A stretch of 64,000 nt of DNA from Megaleporinus macrocephalus (taxonomy: Eukaryota > Chordata > Actinopteri > Characiformes > Anostomidae). The position numbers and the translations under genes were made by a program. Every line of letters starts with the position of its first letter. Within the stretch, counting starts at the first letter, position 1. Of this stretch, positions 45,996 through 56,750 are shown piece by piece. The notes beneath the pieces are model-generated. The model saw only the letters and a program-made list of their open reading frames with translations, did not search any database and was not told the DNA's origin. Where the stretch lies: positions 4,487,389 to 4,551,388 of the forward strand of contig CM038720.1 in the NCBI GenBank assembly GCA_021613375.1, given 5' to 3'.

Positions 45996-47110
45996 GGAGG
46001 CGGACTTAACGCAGTGGCCGGCCGGCGTGTTGTTTTATCGGTTGTCAATTTTCCGGCCCCATCCAGCTCGTCTGGTTCCTACCTGCAAATTTCCAGCTGC
46101 TCGGCCCTCGGCGGAGAGCGGCCTCCTTCATTCGGCATCACTCAGAGGGTCATTCACCACACATTGCGCGCAACCCGGCTATTCAACAGATCAACCCTGC
46201 CAGGAAATAACCGGATACCCATATTCAGTGGGTTAGCGGAGATTTGCTCCGGCGGGGATTACTGGGCCGGCGGCGCATCCTGCCTCTTCTCCCTATCGAG
46301 CGTCCCGCCGTAATGTAGTGCTTCAGATTCGCTCACGGACAGGAAGCCCGAAGCCCTAATCTGTCTATTTTTCTCTCCGGCCCGCACCGCAGAGCTATTG
46401 TCTACCCCCCCACCCCTTTCCACCGCCACCCCGACTTTGTTCCTCGGCGGGATGAGCGCTGCCTCCGGCTGTAATCTGTCAGACAGCTCTCCAGCCTCGG
46501 AGAACTTTCGGATTTGTGATTCTCTTCCCCGTCCTCGCTCTTTGAGTACATCAGGATTTGTGATTTCTCGCTCTCTGCTCTTTGGGTACATCAGGATTTG
46601 TAATATTTCCAGCTCAGACATTAAGATATTGTGACAGGCACCCTCTACCCCGACTCGTCTTCCGCGCTGTCTTATCTGGACCGCATTGACGTGTGGAATC
46701 TGGAATGGTGCTCTATGCGCTTAAGCACTTTCTCCTTTTTCTTCTCCGTCTGGTACAGCCCGAGCGAGGGTTTCGGCGACAAAGAACTCTGAATTTTCAG
46801 CGCATGACCAAAGGCTGTGTTTATGTCAGTCGTGAATGGATTCGTTTCAATTAAAGAGTTTCTGTTTGCTGGAGAAAAGGAAAAAAAGAAGCCTCACCTC
46901 AGCTCACTTTCAATCTCCATACTGGAGCCCTCCGTCTCACAGCTGGAACTCTTCCACTGGACTTGAGAGGCACCTGCTGACCTAGGAACGTTTAGTTCTG
47001 AGGTTAGCGCCACGTTTCCATCATTCTCGAATCCGCAGCCAGGCTCAGCGACATATCCCGCTGTTCAGCCTGACTCTTCGTTCTTGTTCACGTACAAGAG
47101 TTTATATGTG
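45996..47110. other. CpG-rich unique island, possibly conserved non-coding
   Basis: GC-rich sequence from about 46000 to 46330, then mixed. A short local duplication (AGTACATCAGGATTTGTGAT at about 46545 and GGTACATCAGGATTTGTAAT at about 46584) is present. Frames on both strands (46014-46313 plus, 46259-46621 minus) have no splice context or recognisable domain. Confidence 0.3.
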
Positions 47111-47345
47111 GTCCAATGAAAAACATATATCCCCATTTTGGTCGATTTTGAGTTTTCTACATCATTTGAACGCACCAACTGACACTTACATTGTCTGAAT
47201 ATTTCACGATGAATGGTTCAATAGAAATGCCCCAAATAAGCTTGGAAAAAATTCTGGTTCTATTGAATCTTATTGAAAGTAATGTAAGTTTTTGGCCTCT
47301 CCTGTAAAGTTGCAGTTTTGGAGATACATCTTTTCACTGGAGAGC
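47111..47345 (+). repeat. Dispersed repeat R1 copy
   Basis: ACTTACATTGTCTGAATATT, AATAGAAATGCCCCAAATAA, AAAATTCTGGTTCTATTGAA and CCTCTCCTGTAAAGTTGCAG align with 9890-10030 in order. Confidence 0.65.
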
Positions 47346-47473
47346 CACGATATACAAGTTTTAGGATGCCAATGGGATAAACATGCTGAGGTTCTACGCT
47401 GGGGAGTTCGTACAGTGGTTTGTTTGTATGTTGCCACAATGAAACATATGGCTTGCTGTCCATAATGATGATG

Positions 47474-49345
47474 CACTATATGGCCACAAGTATGTGGACC
47501 ATCTTAATGTTCAACCTGACCTTATATAAAAGATTTTGTGTATACAGGTTTCAGAGCAGTTGGATGATACAAACAGGCCACAGCACAGAACATGCAACTT
47601 TTTGTTATGTTGCTTTGGGTTATAATTCATAATGATGCACTATATGGACATAAGTGTGTGGACACTTTAAAGCCTCCACTGTTCAACATCACTCTTCATT
47701 CATAGTTTATATACAAGAGTTTATATATATAAAAAAAATGAAACATTCATGTGGTCTTCAGATCAGCTCTACAACAGAGCGTAGAGAGCTTCATGGAATG
47801 GGTCTCCATGGCCGAGCAGCTGCATCCAAGCCTTACATCACCAAGAAAAATGCAGAGCGTCCGATGCAGTGGTGTAACGCACGCCGCCACTGGACTCTAG
47901 AGTTCTCTGGAGTGACCAATCTCACTTCTCTGTTGGGCCATCTGATGGATGTCCCTGGGTTTGGCAGTTGCCAGGAGAACGGTACTTGCCTGACTGCACT
48001 GTGGTGAGTGTAAAGTTTGGTGGAGGGGGGATTATGGTGTGGGGTTGTTAATCAGGAGTTGGAGTTGGGGCTCGGAGCCCTCAGACCCTTAAAGGAACTC
48101 CTAACGCTTCAACATGGCTTGCTATCCATAATGATGATGCAACAAATGGCCATAAGTATGTGGACAATCTTAATGTTCAACCTGATATTTTATTCATAGT
48201 TTATATATAAGACTTTATTTATACAAGTTTCAGGGCAGCTGGATGATACAAACAAGCCACAGCACAGAACATGCAACTTTTTGTTATGTTGCTTTGGGTT
48301 ATAAATCATAACAGTGCACTATGTGGTCATAAGTATGTGGACACCTTAAGGCCTCAAAGACACAATGACCATCTTACCGATCAACCTGACTTTCAATTTA
48401 TAGTTTATACACAAGATATTATTTCTAGTTTCAGGACATCTCGATGATAGAAAAATGGTCTATACTGTGGCTTGTTTGTACGTTGCAATTTCTTATTATC
48501 TATAATAGCAGACTATGTGGCCATAAAAATGTGGACACCTTAAGGCCTCCAAGATAGAATGACCATCTTACTGTTCAACCTTACATTTCATTCATAGTTT
48601 ATTTACAAGTTTTGTTTCAGGACATCTGGATGATGCAAACAAGCCACAGCAAAGAGCATGCAACGTTTTATATGTTGCTTTGGGTTATAATCCATAATTG
48701 TGCACTGGACATAAGTATGTGGACACCCTAAGGCCTCCAAGAGAGAACGACCATCTCACTGTTCAGCCTGACTTTCCATTCATAGTTTATATACAGTATG
48801 TTATTTGATGTACACAGTGGCTTGTTTGTTTGTTAGTTGGCTTATTATCCATAATGGTGCATTCTATGGACATAAGTATGTGGACACCTTAAAGCCTCCA
48901 AGATAGAATGACCATCTCACTGTTCGACCTGACACTTCATTCATAGTTTATACACAAGAGTTTATATATACATGTTTTAGGACATTATGGGGATAAACAT
49001 GTGGAGGTTCTCTGCTGTGGAGTTTGTACAGAGTGGCTTGTTTGTATGTTGGTTTGGCTTATTATCCATAATGGTGCACTATATAGCCATAAGTATGTGG
49101 ACACCTTAAGCCTTCCTGTTCGACCTGACTTTTCATCTACAAGAATTTATATGAAAAATAAAACATATGGCTTATTATACCATATTTAACCAACACCTCT
49201 ATTTGAGCTTGTTGGATGTTCCAGAATCATAGGCATAGATGTAGGCTTGCCACTAACAGTCAACTGTTGTTTTAAAAATGTGTGTATTCAGTCAGAAGAA
49301 CATCCATGAGGTCAGGTGTCTACATACTTATGGTCATATAGTGCA
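47474..49345. repeat. Tandem array of terminal-repeat-containing units bounded by an inverted terminus
   Basis: Words of the type CACTATATGGCCATAAGTATGTGGACACC start at about 47474, 47638, 48140, 48317, 48509, 48703, 48860 and 49077, all in one orientation. The same word in reverse complement (GTGTCTACATACTTATGGTC, ATATAGTG) closes the region at about 49320-49345. Units of roughly 157-217 bp also share TTCAACCTGAC, TTCATAGTTTATATACAAGA and GGACATCTGGATGAT. The terminus is Tc1/mariner-like. I infer a non-autonomous element whose subterminal end has been tandemly amplified. Confidence 0.75.
47745..48110 (+). pseudogene. Tc1-like transposase fragment, copy C
   Basis: Plus-strand frame with TERRELHGMGLHGRAAASKP and [10 protein letters not shown], the same family as copies A and B. 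It is followed after a frame shift by WSDQSHFSV and then by a GGAGGGGGGATTATGGTGTG segment corresponding to GGGGIMVWG. The piece sits inside one unit of the terminal-repeat array, making that unit 502 bp instead of about 180. It lacks its own termini. Confidence 0.8.
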
Positions 49346-49904
49346 CCATTGTGAATGTTTAATTTCTGCAACATGCAAACAAGCCACAGCATAGAACACC
49401 CACATGTTCGTCAACCAGATGCCCCAAAACCTATATAAATAAAATCTTATTACATAATAAAATAATAAATATACATAATAAAAGTACATAATAAAAATAT
49501 ATATATAATAATCTTGTACATAAAATATGAATGGCGTGTCATGTGTATGTATGTGGATTGGAAAAAGATTGGAAATGTACTGCATAAAATGTGGAAATCT
49601 TTGTATGACCATCTTGCTGACGCTCTCGGCCATCAGGTGTTTTTCAGGTCCAGTTCCAATGGAACTAGACCAGAGTTGGGCTGGACGTGGGTCCAGATCT
49701 CTGACCAGCTAGCTGTGTTTGTATTTGTAGGTCTTTGTTAAGATTTGTTTTGTTTATAATGTAAAAAATGTTTGATTTGTAACTATAAGTTACTCTTATG
49801 TTTGATTTTCTGACTTCAAGTGACTTCACCAACCCATTTCAAACTTCTGCCTCCCCCCTTAACAGTGCATCACAGCCTGTGGGTGGTCCATGGCCCACAG
49901 GTTT
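49346..49904. other. AT-rich then mixed sequence, no gene seen
   Basis: 49430-49520 is AT-rich with TATATATAATAAT words. The remainder is unremarkable. Overlapping short frames on both strands are not supported. Confidence 0.35.
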
Positions 49905-50192
49905 ACCTCTCGACGCTTGGCATTGAGCCATGGATAGGATGAGCACTCAGAGCCCTCATCCCTATGAGTTTGTTGGTCTATCTATTTGTGGCTGAGCTGT
50001 TGTTGCTCATACACTTTCATTTCACAATAATAACACTTCCAGTTGTCTAGGGCAGCTTTAGCAGGGCAGAAATGTCATGAACTGGCAAAGGTGGAAGCTA
50101 TAGTTAGCACATAGTCCCATTCTACTGCTAGTGTGGCTGAAATACATAAAGTTGATAATTAGAAGAGGTGTCTGTATACTTTTGGCCACAAA
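49905..50192 (-). mobile_element. Terminal fragment of another Tc1-like transposon family
   Basis: GCTGAGCTGTTGTTGCTCAT, ATTTCACAATAATAACACTT and AGCTTTAGCAGGGCAGAAAT correspond to the transposase N-terminal side of a Tc1-like family. The fragment ends with GAGGTGTCTGTATACTTTTG, GCCAC, a typical inverted-repeat end (compare 49320-49345). Confidence 0.65.
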
Positions 50193-51030
50193 GAGTTTCT
50201 CTATATTTACTTTCTGCCATTCACTCTCACTGTATGTGCCCACTGGTGTCTCCACTCCCTCCAGCAATGTTATTGTGAGATAGTACACCATTTATTCTGA
50301 CCTTCTGAGGTCCGTTTGATATACGGTATGATTTCTATTTAAAAGAACGAGCCTGTAAAAGACTAAGAGGATGGAATACATCACGAGTACCCCTCAAAAA
50401 AGAATTTCTTGAAATGCTCCACAACGTGATTGACCCCTTAACATTTACACGTTCTATTATTCCCTCCTGCAGTTTAATAGTATCCCTTTCATCCCATGTA
50501 GTTATTTTTTTCCACGTAGCTGCTGGATAATAAGTCCAGGACAGGAAGTGGCTACACAAAAGAGGGTGACCAGTTGCATTTGCAATAGACCTTCAGTTCC
50601 CAACCCTATTCAGTAGCCTTCAGTTAACCAGCCTTTCAAACGCTTCAAAGGTCAAAGCCACTTGTCTGAAATCGTTTCAACACTTTGGGTGTTTTTGTCA
50701 CCGGAACAATAGCGGACTCTTTCCGCAGGAGGCGGACTCGCTGCCGATCTGAGGCCAGATTAAACCCGCAGCACAAGGGGGCTCGCGATTGTGTACTGGC
50801 GAAACAAAGCCGTGAAGCAGCGCCGAGCGCGGCGGGTTACTCGGGAAATGAATTCGATTAATCTTTACCCGGCACAAGACTTCCAGCACTAATGCTCGGC
50901 AAGTTAAAGGATCACACATTCATGATAACGTGTGGGAAGCTGACTAACGGAGGCTATACTCCTCTGCAGTACCTAAAAAAGTATCCATGGACCACTCGCC
51001 ATCATCTAGGGGAAAAGGAATTCTCAAGGT
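50193..51030. other. Unique sequence with a CpG-rich island at 50690-50940
   Basis: The stretch 50690-50900 (GCGGACTCTTTCCGCAGGAG, AATTCGATTAATCTTTACCC) is CpG-rich and non-repetitive, resembling the other candidate conserved islands. The rest is unremarkable. No supported gene. Confidence 0.3.
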
Positions 51031-51130
51031 TATCAATCAATCAATCAATCAACATTTATTTAGTCTCAGAGTACGTTGAGGGTGGCCCCCCGAGCATTAT
51101 ACATTGTAAGGGGATTGACAAAATAAAATA
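51031..51130. repeat. (ATCA)n run with possible interspersed-repeat end
   Basis: TATCAATCAATCAATCAATC leads into AACATTTATTTAGTCTCAGA. Such runs often mark the 3' end of fish retroelements, but I cannot name the family. Confidence 0.45.
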
Positions 51131-52200
51131 AAAGGTGTTTTCTCAGGTTAGATGTGTTTGACATGGTGTTTCTTCAGGTTAGATGAGCTTGACAAGGTGC
51201 TTCTATAGGTAGACTATAACCACACTGCTTTCGGATCTTCATTGCATTTGACTGCATGTTGAGGTGTTTCCTTAGGTTAGATGTGTTTGATCAGGTGTTT
51301 CCTCAGCTTAGATGTGTTTGATCAGGTGTTTCCTCAGGTTATATGTGTTTAACCAGGTGTTTTCTCAGGTTAGATGTGTTTAACCAGGTGTTTTCTCAGG
51401 TTAGATGTGTTTGACCAGGTGTTTTCTCAGGCTAGATGTGTTAAACCAGGTGTTTTCTCAGGTTAGACGTGTTTAACCAGGTGTTTCCTCAGGCTAGATG
51501 TGTTTGATCAGGTGTTTCCTCAGGCTAGATGTGTTTGACCAGGTGTTTTCTCAGGTTAGATGTGTTTGACATGGTGTTTCTTCAGGTTAGATGAGCTGGA
51601 TAAGATGCTTCTATAGGTAGACTATAACCACACTGCTTTCGGACCTTCATTGCATTTGACTGCATGTTGAGGTGTTTCCTCAGGTTAGATGTGTTTGATC
51701 AGGTGTTTTTCTGGATAGATGTGTTTGAAGAGGTGTTTCCTCAGGTTAGACATACTTGACCAGGTGTTTCCTCAGGTTAGATGTGTTTGACCAGTTTTGC
51801 TTCGGGATTGATGTGTTTGACCAGGTGTTTCCTCAGGTTAGACATACTTGACAAGGTGTTTCCTCAGGTTAGATGTACTTGACCATATGTTTCTTTAGGT
51901 TAGATGTGTTTAACCAGGTGTTTCCTCAGGTTAGATGTGTTTAACCAGGTGTTTCCTCAGGCTAGATGACTTTGACCAGGTGTTTTATCAGGTTAGATAT
52001 ACCTGACCAGGTGTTTCCTCAGGTTAGATTTGTTGGACCAGGTGTTTCCTCAGGTTAGATGTGTTTGACCAGGTGTTTCCTCAGGTTAGATGTGTTTGAT
52101 TAGGTGTTCTCTCAGGTTAGATAAGCTTGACAAGGTGCTTCTATAGGTAGACTATAACCACACTGCTTTCTGATCTTCATTGCCTTTGACTGCATGTTGA
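51131..52200 (+). repeat. 31-bp minisatellite AGGTGTTTCCTCAGGTTAGA with embedded 75-bp segment
   Basis: The unit is AGGTGTTTCCTCAGGTTAGA plus TGTGTTTGACC, period 31 (51324 and 51355), about 27 units. A distinct segment, AAGGTGCTTCTATAGGTAGA, CTATAACCACACTGCTTTCG, CATTGCATTTGACTGCATGT, occurs at about 51194, 51602 and 52132, giving higher-order spacings of 408 and 530. Confidence 0.93.
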
Positions 52201-53285
52201 GCTTGAGCTGAAATGTGGCACCAATTGATTTAACACGAATCAGTACTCAGTAGTACTGACATAATTCGCTCATAAAAACCCACTCAAGCTCAAATAACGG
52301 GGCCTTAGGTTCTAAAATAAAAGGTGTGGAACAGTCAAATAGCACTTTTTGTAACTGCACACATTCATTTTTGCAATAAGAACACCGAGAACGCCCACTT
52401 GTCACTGTGGGGGTATCCTCGGGGGGCTTCGGTACCTTCAGTTGGAGAACATATTTGCATCATAATGCAAGTCGTACTGACTCCGCACAACGTCTTCACT
52501 CCAGTCTTTTATTTCATTAGAAACGTTGGGTTATGAAAAACGTCTTTCATAACGCGGAGAGAAACAGCTTTAAGGTACACGGTTGGACCGTAAAGCCGTT
52601 GTTGCACCTTCGTGGGCACGTTTACGTCGTCTGAGAGGAAATGAAACATCTCGCCGCAAGTACAGAAAAACAAAGGTGACAAACACGCCCGCAAAGTATC
52701 AGATATCCTCGATCTCGACACCCGCCGCAGCGCCCTCACATTCTCACATCTCATCTGGACTTGGGAGGACATCATCAGGTGGTCAGCGGGGGCCGGCGGG
52801 CCCACAACTGGCTCCACAAGAAACGAGCGAGTCGGAGCCAAGTCTAATTAAAATTGGAGCCCAGATGTTTCGGCGCCCCCCCCCTCCTCTCCCGAGTGCG
52901 CCTCTTTGGCAGCCGAGGCTTTTGTGTGCCAGCGTGAGGCGTTAGTGGAAGTTCATTAAAGCAACATAACATGATTCCGGGAAAAGGCAGGGGGCGACGA
53001 GCGCGGCGCAGCGGGGCCGGTCACTTAAATATCAAACGATTCAGACAGATCAGAATGCCTCAGCCTGATTCCACTTCGCTGGCCGAGCACACAGTGACCT
53101 GGTCACTCTGTGTGGTCACACTAGAAAGTCAGTGAATCATCGGGTTGGTAAAAAAGTGAACTGTGGAGGGGGAGGAGCCTCAGTAAGTGAATTTCTATGG
53201 GATGTTTTTGACATTTTCAGAAAGTTTGAATGGTAACCAGGAATGTTAGTTAGGAGTGAGCTGGATCTCCTTCACTGCTAACTCA
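52201..53285. other. CpG-rich unique island, possibly conserved non-coding
   Basis: Non-repetitive and CpG-rich from about 52380 to 53050, with AAGTCTAATTAAAATTGGAG near 52840 and a C-rich patch at 52873-52890. Frames 52509-52841 (minus) and 52583-52945 (plus) overlap one another and show no recognisable domain. Confidence 0.35.
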
Positions 53286-53999
53286 AGCATAAGTCAAGTG
53301 TAGTGAGAAAATATAGTGTATAGAAATGAGAATTGTGTATAGTGGAGGGCTATAGTGTATAATGTAGAAATATAGTGTATAGTAAAATAATATAGTGTGT
53401 AGTGGAGTGTATAGTGTAGAAAAACAGTGTATAATATAAGAATATATTATACAGTAAGTATAGTGTATAAAGTAGGACTGTTGTGTATAATAGAAGAGTA
53501 TAGTGTAGGACTATAGTGTGTAGTCTACGATTATAGTGCACAGTAAAAGAGTATAGTGTATAGTATATAAATGTAGTGTACAGTAAAAGAGTATAGTGTA
53601 GGACTATAGTGTATAGTGTATAAATGTAGTGTACAGTAAAAGAGTATAGTGTAGGACTGTAGTGCATAGTGTAGAAATGTAGTGTATAGTAAAAGAGTAT
53701 ATTGTATAGTGTAGGACTGTAGTGTAGAGTAAGATTATTGTGTATAGTAAAAGAGTATAGTGTAGGACTATAGTTTATAGTGTTGAAATGTAGTGTATAG
53801 GAAAAGAGTATAATGCATAGTGTAGGACTATAGTGTATATAGTAAAATATAGTGTATAGTAAAAGAGTATAGTGTATAGTGTAGGACTATAGTGTATATA
53901 GTAAAAATATAGTGTATAGTAAAAAGAGTATAGTGTATAGTGTAGGACTATAGTGTATAGTAAAAGAGCATAGTGTATGACTGTAGTGTACGTGAGTGC
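53286..53999. repeat. TAGTGTATAG minisatellite, first block
   Basis: Degenerate units of TAGTGTATAGTAAAAGAGTA and TAGTGTAGGACTATAGTG. The same family is found at 56751-58325. Minus-strand frames rich in Y, T, L and H are artefacts. Confidence 0.88.
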
Positions 54000-55880
54000 G
54001 TAATGTAAAATTTAGTTATAGATACAGATTAAGTGTGCAGTGTATGAGGTACAGATGGATAGATTGTGTAATATAAGAACGTATTGTATGGAGTACATAG
54101 TATGTAGTGTAAGAATGTACTATGTAGTGTAGTGTAGTACATAGTGTGTAATGTAAGAATGTACTGTGTAGTGTAGTGTAGTACATAGTGTGTAATGTAA
54201 GAATGTACTGTGTAGTGTAGTATAGTACATAGTGTGTAATGTAAGAATGTACTGTGTAGTGTAGTGTAGTACATAGTGTGCAATGGAAAAATGTACTGTG
54301 GGGTGTAGTGTAGTACATAGTGTGTAATGTAAGAATGTACTGTGGGGTGTAGTGTAGTACATAGTGTGTAATGTAAGAATGTACTCTGTAGTGTAGTGTA
54401 GTACATAGTGTGTAATGTAAGAATGTACTGTGTAGTGTAGTGTAGTACATAGTGTGTAATGTAAAAATGTACTGTGTAGTGTAGTATAGTGCATAGTGTG
54501 TAATGTAAAAATGTTCTTTGGGGTGTAGTGTGGTACATAGTGTGTAATGTAATATTTAGTCATAGATTCAGATTTAGTGTGTAGTGTATGAGGTACAGTT
54601 GGAAAGACTGTGCAATATAAAACCATACTCTTTAATGTAGTACAAAGTGTGTAATGTAAAAATGTACTGTGGGGTGTAGTGTAGTACATAGTGTGTAATG
54701 TAAGAATGTACTGTGTAGTGTAGTGTAGTGCATAGTGTGTAATGTAAAAATGTACTGTGGGGTGTAGTGTAGTACATAGTGTGTAATGTAAAAAATGTAC
54801 TGTGTAGTGTAGTGTAGTACATAGTGTGTAATGTAATATTTAGTCATAGATTCAGATTTAGTGTGTAGTGTATGAGGTACAGTTGGAAAGATTGTGTAAT
54901 ATAAAACCATACTCTGTAAGGTAGTACATAGTGTGTAATGTAAGAATGTACTGTGTAGTGTAGTGTAGTACATAGTATGTAATGTAAGAATGTACTCTGT
55001 AGTGTAGTGTAGTACATAGTGTGTGATGTAAAAATGTACTGTGTAGTGTAGTGTAGTACATAGTGTGTAATGTAAGAATGTACTCTGTAGTTTAGTGTAG
55101 TGCATAGTGTGTAATGTAAGAATGTACTGTGTAGTGTAGTGTAGTACATAGTGTGTGATGTAAAAATGTACTGTGGGGTGTAGTGTAGTACATAGTGTGT
55201 AATGTAATATTTAGTCATAGATTCAGATTTAGTGTGTAGTGTATGAGGTACAGTTGGAAAGATTGTGTAATATAAAACCATACTCTGTAATGTAGTACAT
55301 AGTGTGTAATGTAAGAATGTACTGTGTAGTGTAGTGTAGTACATAGTGTGTAATGTAAAAATGTACTGTGTAGTGTAGTGTAGTACATAGTGTGTAATGT
55401 AATATTTAATCATAGATTCAGATTTAGTGTGTAGTGTATGAGGTACAGTTGGACAGATTGTGTAATATAAAACCATACTCTGTAATGTAGTACATAGTGT
55501 GTAATGTTAGAATGTACTATGTAGTATGCTACATAGTGTGTAATGTAAGAATGTACTGTGCAGTGTAGTATAGTAATACAGAATTAGTGTGTAGTGTATA
55601 GGGTACAGTTGGATAGATTGTGTAGAATAATAATGTACTGTGTAGTGTAGTACATATTGTGTAATGTATGATTTAGTTATAGATACAGAATTAGTGTGTA
55701 GTGTATAGGGTACAGTTGGATAGATTGTGTAATATAAGAATGCACTGTGTAGTGTAGTACATATTGTGTAATGTATGATTTAGTTATAGATACAGAATTA
55801 GTGTGTAGTGTATAGGGTATATTGTATAGTATTGTGATGTAAGAGTATAGTATACAGTATAAGTGTAAGAATGTAGCATG
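54000..55880. repeat. 44-bp minisatellite GTACATAGTGTGTAATGTAA with higher-order units
   Basis: The monomer is GTACATAGTGTGTAATGTAA, GAATGTACTG, TGTAGTGTAGTGTA, 44 bp (54137 and 54181). A longer insert, AATATTTAGTCATAGATTCA, GTATGAGGTACAGTTGGA, TATAAAACCATACTCTG, starts at about 54551, 54835, 55206 and 55401. A related version with GATTTAGTTATAGATACAGA appears at 55672 and 55779. Minus-strand frames up to 210 codons span this array in several frames at once because the plus strand is rich in TAG/TAA but poor in CTA/TTA/TCA. Confidence 0.93.
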
Positions 55881-56750
55881 TAGCTCACAGGGTTGTATGT
55901 GTACACATTATAGACACAGAATATATCTCTAATATCAGTCCATACTAAACAGCCCAACAAGAGACACCAACAAGCATGTAATGTAAATGTACAGGGTGTT
56001 CAGGCCCCTGTAGGCCAGGTGGCAACTGTGTGTGTGTGAGAGCAGGTGTGACTGCGACACGCAGTGTGAACCATCCAAGATTATTTGTTAGTGCAACTTT
56101 TCAACCGTTCTGTAAAAACAGCAGCAGGTTTTACGAATCACAGGCGCAATCTAACAAATCTGATGCTGATTAATCAAACAGAGAGAGAGATAGAGCGAGA
56201 GAGAGAGAGAGGCAGAGCGAGAGGCAGAGCGAGAGGGATGCGAAACATCTGTAGTTTCATTCTTAAAGTCGAGGCGCAATCAAAAGAGGCGAGTAATTCC
56301 TTTAAAGAGCACAATCGCATGCCTGCGTGTGAGAGATGAGCGGCGGGCTGTTGCTGCACCATGAGTAACCCATGCCATCTGCCATGCTTGTAGCTTCCTG
56401 CTGAGGCATCATTAATTACCACATCCTCTCCGTTGGGTGGTGGGAAATCAAACACTTACTTTAAGTGCTTAAGCGCATGCCAGGAAATCAGGAGTTATTT
56501 AATTGCACGCTTAATTCATTCATTTATTAATTAGGGGTTATCAAGCGTTCTGGGTGCTGCTTCCATAGGACCTTCCTGAACGTCTGGCGCTTCACGTAAC
56601 GCTGGATGAAGTGAGAACACTGGAAAAAGATCGCATTATATCGAGAACGTGATCTCATTTGTGCCTCGCTTTCTTACTGATGAGATTTATATACACATAT
56701 CGTCGCTCTCCACTTCGTCTTCACTTTAAGTCAATGGATTTGAAGTGTAA
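55881..56750. other. Unique island, possibly conserved non-coding
   Basis: Contains a short GA/GC purine run (56180-56235). It then has TAAT-rich sequence, TGAGGCATCATTAATTACCA near 56402 and TTAATTGCACGCTTAATTCA near 56499. The upstream frame 56085-56339 crosses the purine run and is not convincing. Confidence 0.3.

Noticed and set aside
46014..46621. CpG-rich frames near 46 kb as a first exon and promoter
   Set aside because: No TATA/initiator arrangement or splice donor stands out, and frames exist on both strands. A conserved or CpG-rich non-coding island explains it as well.
54016..55476. Minus-strand open frames up to 210 codons (Y/T/H/L-rich) as possible genes
   Set aside because: They lie entirely within the 44-bp array, occur in several frames at once and translate the repeat. 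The array happens to lack the words CTA, TTA and TCA on the plus strand.
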